NCBI RefSeq assembly: GCF_003086295.3
Contig: NC_092048.1
Location: 105,416,276-105,480,275 of the forward strand
Origin: Arachis hypogaea
Lineage: Eukaryota; Streptophyta; Magnoliopsida; Fabales; Fabaceae
Reading direction: 5' to 3'
DNA length: 64,000 nt
Made by a program: the position numbers and the translations under genes. Numbering within the stretch: the stretch's first letter is position 1; every line of letters starts with the position of its first letter. Positions 55,755 through 64,000 of this stretch are shown piece after piece. The notes below the pieces were generated by a model. It did not search any database and had not been told where the DNA came from. It was given only the letters and a program-made list of their open reading frames with translations.

Positions 55755-57210
55755 TGATAAACCACTATTTTATGGTTTATATTGTGTTTAATTGTGTGGT
55801 TTTATCATGATCCTTACCCACTTATTCATTAAATTATCATGAAATTATAATTCCTTCCTGAATTTATAACATGTTTCAAAACTGCTTCCTAGAGACTTTA
55901 ATTATGTATTTTTATTTCTCCTTTATTCCATTTGATGCCGTGATCTGTGTGTTGAGTGTTTCAGACTCTATAGGGCATGAATGAGTTGGAGATTGGAAAG
56001 GAAGCTAGCAAAAATGGAAGGAACACAAGAATTTGAGAAGATAACTAGCGAGAAGTGACGCGGTCGCATGGCTCACGTGACCGCGCGAAGGAGAGCAAAT
56101 CGCAGTGACGCGGCCGCGCGGATTAGAAAAGCTCAAGCGACGCGGTAGCGTGGACGACGCGAACGCGTGGCAAGGAAAAGCACGAATGACGCGTCCGCAT
56201 GGACGACGCGATCGCATGACATGTGCGATCTGCATAATCTGCAGGATTCGCTGGGGGCAATTTTGGACCTTATTTCGACCCAGTTTTTGGCCCGGAACAG
56301 TAGACTAGAGCCAGAGAATATGCAGAAACAAAAGAGAACATTCATTCTCGACAGTTTTGAGTTTTAGATCTAGTTTTACTCCCTTAGGTTTCTTTCTCTA
56401 GGTTTAAGAATTTTAATTTTCAATTGGTCTTAGCATTGGAACATTGAGAAGAGTTATTTCCTCATCAAGACTTCGTCATTCTAGTTCGTTCTCTTAACTT
56501 TGTTTTATTCTTCCATGTTCTTTGCTTTGTTCAATTTTATCATTTGAATACTTTCATGATTTTAATTTATTTCTTCCAATTTGATTTATTTTCCATTCCA
56601 ATAATCATGTCTTCTTTTAATTCCCTTTCATGTGTTATGGATTTATTATTTACAATGAGTGAGTAGTTCCCTCACTTGATAGGGAGTTGATTGAAAGGAA
56701 CTCTTGAGTTGGAAGGATTGAAAGAAAAATTGTAATTGGGTTAACTGTTGGATTGTTATCTAATCACTAACACCAATCCCTTTGAACTAAGTGGGTTGCA
56801 ACTCGTGAACAGATCTAGCATTCCAACTTGTTTGACTTTCCTTTACCTAGTAAATGATAACTAAACAGAACAACCATCAATTATAAATTAATCTTGAAAT
56901 CATCCCATCAATGATAGAGATTCCAACTAATCAACTCCCAGTCAAGGCTTTTATTCATATTATTTGAATTTTCTCAATTTAATTTTCCACCTACTTAACT
57001 CAACTTCTTGGAACATCTGATTAATAAAATAGCACACTTTTCTGCAACTCGTTGGGAGACGACCTGGGACTTAAACTCCCAGTAATTTTTAAATTAAACT
57101 CTCTGTGACATATTTCTAAATTGATAGGTAGATTTTTGGTGAGTTAAGAACTATACTTGCAACGTAACTATTTTAATAATTTTTAATTCACCAACTTCTG
57201 CGTCTCATCA
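55755..57210 (+). repeat. E2 3' LTR (family B)
   Basis: 1456 bp, TGATAAACCACTATTTTATG to GCGTCTCATCA, uninterrupted. It contains the GC palindrome cluster (56055-56220). TCCCT at 57211-57215 pairs with GCCCT at 8627-8631. Confidence 0.93.
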
Positions 57211-57702
57211 TCCCTCTTCACAAATGTCTATGAGAACTTGGTCCAACCTTTGATCAAAGTTTACCCTTCTAGTGTAGGGGTGTGCATCTCCTTGCATCAT
57301 GGGCAAATTGAATGCCAACTTTACATTCTCCGGACTAAAATCTAAGCATTTCCCCCGAACCATTGTAAGCCAATTCTTTGGGTCTGGGTTCACACTTTGA
57401 TCATGGTTCTTGGTGATCCATGCATTGGCATAGAACTCTTGAACCATTAAGATTCTGACTTGTTGAATGGGGTTGGTGAGAACTTCCCAACCTCTTTTTC
57501 GAATCTCATGTCGGATCTCTGGATATTCACCCTTTTTGAGTTTGAAAGGGACCTCGGGGATCACCTTCTTCTTGGCCACAACTTCATAGAAGTGGTCTTG
57601 GTGCACCCTTGAGATGAATCTCTCCATCTCAAGTGACTCAGAGGTGGAAGCTTTTGCCTTCCCTTTCCTCTTTCTAGAGGTTTCTCCGGCCTTAGGTGCC
57701 AT
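57211..57702 (-). pseudogene. E1 ORF3, N-terminal part
   Basis: From ATG 57702, MAPKAGETSRKRKGKAKAST, 164 codons open to the E2 insertion point. It contains KKKVIPEVPFKL, IRKRGWEVLTNPIQQVRIL, EFYANAW, MVRGKCLDFSPENVKLAFNL and QVLIDICEEG. It aligns by eye with the first part of E3 ORF3 (YPEVPLLLP, RRWEELISPI, EFYANVS, YVRGVEVDFSSDAIKKVLGL, ISRDIC). The rest is at 7980-8631. The basic N-terminus could be nuclear or nucleic-acid binding, but this is inference. Confidence 0.82.
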
Positions 57703-58504
57703 AAATAGTTATGGAAAAACAAAAAGCAACACTTTTACCACACCAAACTTAGAAGGTTTGCTCGTCCTCGAGCAAAAGAATAAAGAAGAGAGTAGAAGAA
57801 GAAGAAATAGAGGAGATGGAGGGGGCTTAGTATTTCGGCCAAGGGGGAGAGGTAGTGTGTATGTTGTGTGAAAATGAAGGAGTGAAGATGGGTTTATATA
57901 GGAATGGAGAGGGGGGTATGTTTCGGCCATTATGGGTGGGTTTGGTTAGGAAAGTGGTTTGAATTTGAATGGTGAGGTAGGTGGGGTTTTATGAAGGATG
58001 GATGTGAGTGGTGAAGAGAATGGTGGGATTTTATAGGTGAGGGATTTTTGGGGAAGAGGTATTGAGGTGATTGGTGAATGGGTGAAGAAGAGAGAGAGAG
58101 GTGGGATAGGTGGGGATCCTGTGGGGTCCACAGATCCTGAGGTGTCAATAATATCTCATCCCTGCACCAAGTGGCGTGCAAAAATGCCCCCTTTCTGCCA
58201 ATTCTGGCATTAAATGCCAGGCTGGTGCCCATTTCTGGCATTTAACACCAGCTTCTTGCCCATTCCTGGCGTTAAACGCTAGTCTGGTGCCCATTTCTGG
58301 CGTTAAACGCCCAGAATGGTGCCAGACTGGGCGTTTAACGCCCATTCTGCTACCCTTACTGGCGTTTAAATGCCAGTAAGTTTCTCCTCCAGGGTGTTCT
58401 ATTTTTAATACTGTTTTTCCTTCTGTTTTTGCTTTTTCAATTATTTTTGTGACTTCACATGATCATCAACCTACAGAAAACATAAAATAACAATGCAGAA
58501 TAAA
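57703..58504 (-). other. E1 ORF3 leader with internal PPT-like module
   Basis: In element sense it carries TTTGCTCG-AGGA-CGAGCAAA (57776 to 57757) followed by CCTTCTAAGTTTGGTGTGG. This is the same hairpin plus motif layout found at the 3' LTR. Family A palindromes of the GGCGTTTAACGCC type lie at about 58200-58375. No ORF is supported. Confidence 0.68.
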
Positions 58505-58551
58505 TTGGGTTGCCTCCCAACAAGCGCTTCTTTAATGTCAGTAGCTTGATA
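58505..58551 (-). other. E1 twin hairpin after gag-pro
   Basis: In element sense, hairpin 1 is TATCA-AGCTAC-TGACA (58551 to 58536; one A-C mismatch). Hairpin 2 is TTGGG-AGGCAA-CCCAA (58520 to 58505). The spacer equals that of E4. Confidence 0.72.
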
Positions 58552-58559
58552 GTGGGCTC

Positions 58560-60877
58560 TCATGGAGCCTCACAGATACTCAGAGAGCATGATGATGGCC
58601 TCTCAACACCAAACTCAGAGCATGATGATGGCTTCTCAACACCAAACTTAGAGTTTGAATGTGGGGATTTTGTTTGACTCTGTATTGAGAGAACCTTTTC
58701 ATGCTTCCTCTCCATCGTTATAGAGGGAGATCCTTGAACCTTAAACACAAGGGAGTCCTCATTCACTTGAAGGACTAATTCTCCTCTGTCTACATCAATC
58801 ACAGCTTTTGCTGTGGCTAGGAAGGGTCTACCAAGGATGATGGATTCATCTATACACTTCCCAGTATCAGGGATTATGAAATCAGCAGGGATGTAGTTGT
58901 CTTCAACCTTTACCAAGACATCCTCTACAAGTCCATAAGCTTGTTTCCTTGAATTGTCTGCCATCTCTAGTGAGATTTTTGCAGCTTGTACCTCAATGAT
59001 CCCTAGCTTTTCCATTATAGAGAGAGGCATGAGGTTTATACTTGACCCTAGATCACACAGAGCCTTCTCAAAGGTCATGGTGCCTATGGTACAAGGTATT
59101 GAGAACTTTCCAGGATCTTGTCTCTTTTGAGGTAATCTCTGCCTAGTCAAGTCATCCAGTTCTTTGGTGAGCAAGGGGGGTTCATCCTCCCAAGTCTCAT
59201 TACCAAATAACTTGGCATTTAGTTTCATGATTGCTCCAAGGTACTTAGCAACTTGCTCTTCAGTAACATCTTCATCCTCTTCAGAGGAAGAATACTCATC
59301 ATAGCTCATGAATGGCAGAAATAAATTCAATGGAATCTCTATGGTCTCAGTGTGAGCCTCAGACTCCCATGGTTCCTCATGAGGGAACTCCTTGGAGGCC
59401 AATGGACGTCCAATGAGGTCTTCCTCAGTGGAGATCACTGCCTCTTCCTCCTCTCCAAGTTCGGCCGTGTGGGCCATGTTGATGGCCTTGCACTCTCCTT
59501 TTGGATTCTCTTCTGTATTGCTTGGAAGAGTACTAGGAGGGAGTTCAGTAACTTTCTTACTCAGCTGACCTACTTGTGGCTCCAAATTTCTAATGGAGGA
59601 CCTTGTTTCAGTCATGAAACTTTGAGTGGTTTTAATTAGATCAGAGACTCAGTTGCTAAGTCAGAGTGGCTCTGCTTAGAATTCTCTGTCTGTTGCTGAG
59701 AAGATGATGGAAAAGGCTTGCTATTGCTAAACCTATTTCTTCTACCATTATTATTATTGAAGCCTTGTTGAGGCCTCTGTTGGTCCTTCCATGAGAGATT
59801 TGGATGATTTCTCCATGAAGGATTGTAAGTGTTTCCATAGGAATCTCCCATGTAATTCACCTCTTCCATTGCTGGGTTCTCAAGATCATAAGCTTCTTCT
59901 TCAAATGAAGCTTCTTTGGTACTGCCTGTTGCTGCTTGCATTCCAGACAGACTCTGAAAAATCATATTGACTTGTTGAGTCAATATTTTATTCTGAGCCA
60001 GTATGGCATTCAGAGTATCAATCTCAAGAACTCCTTTCTTCTGATTTGTCCCATTATTCACAGGATTTCTTTCAGAGGTGTACATGAATTGGTTATTTGC
60101 AACCATTTCAATGAGTTCCTGAGCTTCTGCAGGCGTCTTCTTCAGATGAAGAGATCCTCCAGCAGAGCTGTCTAATGACATTTTGGACAGTTCAGACAGA
60201 TCATCATAGAAGATACCTATGATGCTCCATTCTGAAAGCATGTCAGAAGGACACCTTCTGATCAATTGCTTGTATCTTTCCCATGCTTCATAGAGGGATT
60301 CACCTTCCTTCTGTCTAAAGGTTTGGACTTCCACTCTAAGCTTGCTCAATTTTTGAGGTGGAAAGAACTTTGCCAAGAAGGCATTAACTAGCTTTTCCCA
60401 AGAGTTCAGGCTTTCTTTAGGTTGTGAATCTAACCATGTTCTAGCTCTGTCTCTTACAGCAAAGGGAAAAAGCATAAGCTTGTAGACCTCGGGATCAACC
60501 CCATTAGTCTTGACAGTGTCACAGATTTGCAAGAATTCAGCTAAGAACTGATGAGGATCTTCCAATGGAAGTCCATGAAACTTGCAATTCTGTTGCATTA
60601 GAGAAACTAATTGAGGCTTATGCTCAAAATTGTTTGCTCCAATGTCAGGGATAGAGATGCTTCTCCCATAGAATTCAGAAGTAGGTGCAGTAAAGTCACC
60701 AAGAACCTTCCTTGCATTGTTGGTGTTTTCGGCTGCCATGGCTTCTTCTTGTTTGAAAAGCTCTGTTAGGTCCTCTACAGAGAGTTGTGCTTTAGCTTCT
60801 CTCAGCTTTCTCTTCAAGGTCCTTTCAGGTTCAGGATCAGCCTCAACCAGAATGTCTTTGTCCTTACTTATGCTCAT
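58560..60877 (-). pseudogene. E1 gag-protease, one frameshift
   Basis: From ATG 60877 (MSISKDKDILVEADPEPERT), 413 codons to a stop at 59636. A 1-bp change near 59650 separates the remaining 351-codon frame (59615 to 58560). Gag core: [65 protein letters not shown]. Protease: DPGKFSIPCTIGT, catalytic [28 protein letters not shown]. The C-terminus has repeats with SKFGVEKPSS and SEFGVERPSS. The frame ends just before the twin hairpin; RT, RNase H and integrase are absent. Spacing and neighbours match E4, so this is the family A architecture and not a local deletion. Confidence 0.9.
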
Positions 60878-62615
60878 ATAAAAGAGAGAAGAAGAAAGTA
60901 TGGAATCCTCTATGTCATAGTATAGAGATTCCTTAAGGTGTCAGAGGAAAAGAAAAATAGAAGGAGGAGGTAGAAAGAGAATAATTCAAACTTATCAAGA
61001 GGGATGGAGTTCAAATTGTTGATAGTGGAGGAGTGTTGGTCCTTAAATAGAAGGATGTGAGAAGAGGGGAAGAATTTTCGAAATTAAAGTAAAAGATTTT
61101 GAAATAATTAAAAAAATTTTTGAAAATTTGGTAAAGGTTTTTAGAAAATTAAGATTGGGAAAGAAATTAAGTAATTTTTGAAAAAGATTTTGAAATTAGA
61201 AATAAAAAAGATATGATTGAAACTTAATTTTGAAAAAGATGTGATTGAAAAGATATGATTGAGAAGATATGATTGAAAATCAAATTAAAAAGAGAAAGTT
61301 TTAAAATTAAAGTTGATTACTTGACTAACAAGAAATTAGATGATATGATTCTAGAATTAAAACTTTTGATCCTTTTTTAATAGGCAAGTAACAACTAGAA
61401 TATTTTGAATTAAATTATTAATTGTAGCAAGGATTTTTCGAAAATAGTAATAAATAAAAAATTGAAAAGAAATTGATTTTGAAAAGATATGATTGAAAGG
61501 ATATGATTTGAAAAAGATTTGATTTTGAAAAATTATGAAAATTTGAAAAAGATTTGAATTAAAAACAAAATCTTCCCTCTAGTGTCATCCTGGCGTTAAA
61601 CGCCCAGAATGGCATCCATTCTGGCGTTTAACGCCCAAAATGCTACCTTTTTGGGCGTTAAACGCCCAGCCAGGTACCCTGGCTGGCGTTTAAACGCCAG
61701 TTTTCCTTCTTCACTGGGCGTTTTGAATGCCCAGCTTTTTCTATGTAATTCCTCTGCTGAATGTTCTGAATCTTCAATTCTCTGTGTTATTGACTTGAAA
61801 AGACACAATTTTGAAAATTTTTTTTTGAATTTTTAATGATGAGAAACAATAGAAATGCAACTAAGATCAAATAAACAATGCATGCAAGACTCCAAACTTA
61901 GAGGTTTGTATTCTAAGGACTATAACAATTTGAAAATGCATGTAAGAAACAACAAAAGACACAGAATAAGAGAAATTAAAGATCAGAGCACTGAAATCAT
62001 CAAGAACAACTTGAAGATCAATGAAGAACATAATGCATATATTCAAAAAATGCAAGAAGAATAAAGACATGCAATTGACACCAAACTTAAAAATTAATAC
62101 TAGACTCAAACAAGAAACATAAAATATTTTTGATTTTTATGGTTTTATAAATTTTTTTTTTTGTGATTTTTCGAAAATTGAGTGGAGAAGAAAGGGATTC
62201 AAAATTTTTAATAAGAGTTCCAGGAATCATTGCAATGCTAGTCTAAGACTCCGGTCCAGGAATTAGACATGGCTTACTAGCCAGCCAAGCTTTCAATGAA
62301 AGCTCCGGTCCAAAACACTAGACATGGCCAATGGCCAGCCAAGCTTTAGCAGATCATTGCTAAGAACAGCAAAATTGATAGAAATCAACAAGCTCTTGTG
62401 ATGATAAGTTGAAACCTCGGTCCAATAAGATTAGACATGGCTTCACAGCTAGCCAGACTTCAACAGATCATCATGAAACTCTAGAATTCATTCTTAAAAA
62501 CTCTGAAGCACAAAATAGAAAAAAAAATTTGTATTAAAAAAATTTTCGAAAATAAAAGGTAAAATTACCTAATCTAAGCAACAAGATGAACCGTCAGTTG
62601 TTTAAACTCGAACAA
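60878..62615 (-). other. E1 untranslated leader
   Basis: AT-rich with TTTTGAAAA variants (61070-61560, 62110-62180, 62515-62555) and family A palindromes at 61590-61735. It also holds a triplicate-like stretch (62240-62465) in which GGTCCA...TAGACATGGC...GCCAGCC recurs. CACCAAACTTAA at about 62080 is another PPT-like motif in element sense. Confidence 0.62.
61590..61735 (-). repeat. Family A palindromes in E1 leader
   Basis: Units such as TGGCGTTAAACGCCCA, TGGCGTTTAACGCCCA, GGGCGTTAAACGCCCA and CTGGCGTTTAAACGCCAG, spaced about 30 bp. E4 lacks an equivalent cluster in its leader. Confidence 0.8.
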
Positions 62616-62633
62616 TCCCCGGCAACGGCGCCA
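62616..62633 (-). other. E1 primer-binding site (tRNA-Asp)
   Basis: The plus strand TCCCCGGCAACGGCGCCA equals the tRNA-Asp 3' end; 6 bp from the LTR at 62640. Confidence 0.92.
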
Positions 62634-62639
62634 AAAACT

Positions 62640-63995
62640 TGGTGCACGAAATTGTGATCAACAATGGCGCCAAAGACTTGGAGCTCTCAAACGTGAATCA
62701 CACTTTTGTCACAATTCCGCACAACTAACCAGCAAGTGCACTGGGTCATTCAAGTAATAAACCTTACGCGAGTAAGGGTCGATCCCACGGAGACTGTCGG
62801 CTTGAAGCAAGCTATGGTCATCTTGTAAATCTCAGTCAGGCGGATTCAAATGGTTATGGAGGATTGATAATTAAAAGATGAATAAAACATAAAATAAAGA
62901 TAGAGATACTTATGTAATTCATTGGTGAGAATTTAAGATAAGCGTATGAAGATGCTTTGTCCCTTCTAAACCTCTGCGTTCCCATTGCCTTCTTCCAATC
63001 ATTCATACTCCCTTCCATGGCAAGCTTTATGTTGGGCATCACCATTGTCAATGGCTACTTCCCGTCCTCTCGGTGAAAATGTTCTACGCACGCTGTCACC
63101 GCACGGCTAATCATCTGTCGGTTCTCGATCATGTTGGAATAGGATCCATTGATCCTTTTGCGTCTGTCACACGCCCAACACTCGCGAGTTTGAAGCTCGT
63201 CACAGTCATCCCTTCCCAGATCCTACTCAGAATACTACAAACAAGGTTTAGACGTTCTGGATCTCAGGAATGGCCGCCAATAATTCTAGCTTATACCACG
63301 AAGGTTCTAATCTTAGATTAGAAACCCAAGAGATACACATTCAAGCTTGTTTGCATGTAGAACGGAAGTGGTTGTCAGGCATACGTTCATAGGTGAGAAT
63401 GGTGATGAGTGTCACATAATCATCACATTCATCATGTTCTTGTGTGCGAATGAATATCTTAGAGAAGAAGTAGGCGTGAATTGAATAGAAAAACAGTAGT
63501 ACTTTGCATTAATTCATGAAGAACAGCAGAACTCCACACCTTAATCTATGGTGTGTAGAAACTCCACCGTTGAAAATACAAAAGTGATAATGGTGGTCAT
63601 TGGCTTCGGCCCCAGAGAGGGAACCTGAAGAACCAAGATGAAAATACAATAGTAAAAGGTCCTATTTATAGAGAACTAGTAGCCTAGGGTTTACAGAAAT
63701 AAGTAATTGATGCAGAAATTTTCTTTCGGGCCCACTTGGTGTGTTCTTGGGCTGAGCATTGAAGCTTTCACATGTAGAAACTTTTCTTGGAGTTAAACGC
63801 CAGCTTTTGTGCCAGTTTGGGCATTTAACTCTAGCTTTTGTGCCAGTTCTGGCGTTTTGATGCCAGAATTCTTAAGCTGACTTGGAATGCCGGTTTGGGC
63901 CATCAAAAATGTGATTTTTAAATAAAAACTAACTAAAACATACTAAAAACATACTAAAAACAATGCCAAAAAGCGTATAAATTATCCGCTCATCA
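62640..63995 (-). repeat. E1 5' LTR (family A) with internal deletion
   Basis: Begins TGGTGCACGAAATTGTGATC and ends ATTATCCGCTCATCA. About 250 bp that other family A LTRs have between GGGCCATCAAA and AATGTGATTTT are missing at 63905-63910, next to a short A-run. The five bases after it, TATAC, do not match the left flank of E1. Confidence 0.85.
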
Positions 63996-64000
63996 TATAC

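Larger units (their letters stand above)
8632..57210 (+). mobile_element. E2: family B Athila-like retrotransposon with full gag-pol and ORF3
   Basis: Plus strand. The 5' LTR is 8632-9911 plus 33823-34014, split by E3. The PBS is at 34020-34037, gag-pol at 34130-39631, the twin hairpin at 39642-39692, and ORF3 at 41111-42364 after a splice-acceptor-like site. The 3' region is split by E5 (42508-54394), the PPT is near 55735-55754 and the 3' LTR is 55755-57210. Without passengers it is roughly 12.8 kb. LTRs differ at about 37 sites in 1440 by eye. All domains are present but the gag-pol frame carries six stops, so this copy cannot supply its own proteins. Confidence 0.9.
4337..63995 (-). mobile_element. 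E1: outer family A retrotransposon, gag-pro-ORF3, no pol
   Basis: Minus-strand element. The 3' LTR is at 4337-5980 and the 5' LTR at 62640-63995, with a tRNA-Asp-type PBS at 62616-62633. In its own orientation the order is 5' LTR, PBS, AT-rich leader, gag-pro (60877 to 58560), twin hairpin, ORF3 leader, ORF3 (57702 to 57211, then 8631 to 7980), 3' noncoding region and PPT. E2 with all its nested passengers occupies 8632-57210 inside ORF3. No RT, RNase H or integrase is present, so it is non-autonomous. The flanks do not match (CCATG at 4332-4336, TATAC at 63996-64000), and the two LTRs differ clearly, notably in the first 100 bp. Recombination between related elements is possible. Confidence 0.75.

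Overview
The window looks like a stretch of plant nuclear genome made almost entirely of nested Ty3-gypsy LTR retrotransposons. I see no host gene, rRNA gene or intact tRNA gene. Every primer-binding site I found matches the 3' end of plant tRNA-Asp (TGGCGCCGTTGCCGGGGA), and the polyproteins and the extra third ORF fit the Athila-type branch. The LTR sequences look like those abundant in peanut (Arachis). That genus is an inference from memory; 'legume-like plant' is safer.

Layout. At the left edge: the end of a plus-strand family A element and its LTR (1-1829), a minus-strand pol fragment (1830-3621) and a broken family A LTR (3622-4336). The rest is one nest. E1 (family A, minus, 4337-63995) is split in its ORF3 by E2 (family B, plus, 8632-57210). 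The 5' LTR of E2 is split by E3 (family C, plus, 9912-33817). The 5' LTR of E3 is split by E4 (family A, minus, 10011-23588), and the gag-pro of E4 is split by a solo family D LTR (15687-18087). The 3' part of E2 is split by E5 (family D, plus, 42508-54394). Target-site duplications support E2 (one mismatch), E3, E4 and the solo LTR; E5 instead has a 48-bp flanking repeat. By-eye LTR divergence falls in nesting order: E2 about 2.6 percent, E3 about 1.1, E4 about 0.6, E5 about 0.3.

Coding content. E2 and E5 carry one long gag-protease-RT-RNaseH-integrase frame, broken only by premature stops. E1 and E4 carry gag-protease but no RT or integrase. E3 carries gag-protease joined directly to an integrase-tail-like segment, and its protease has Asn in place of the catalytic Asp. 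E1, E2, E3 and (reduced) E4 carry ORF3, an uncharacterised coiled-coil protein; E5 has none. E1, E3 and E4 would need RT and integrase from relatives like E2 or E5.

Most unusual signals: (1) two adjacent RNA hairpins just after the gag-pol or gag-pro stop in all five elements, with stem changes that compensate while loops stay fixed; (2) family-specific palindrome arrays in the LTRs whose variants change on both arms together; (3) a 5' half of tRNA-Cys inside E4 ORF3; (4) the 48-bp duplication around E5; (5) copied flank inside the 3' LTR of E4; (6) spread of a PPT-like motif, AAGTTTGGTGTT, through leaders, coding ends and 3' regions.
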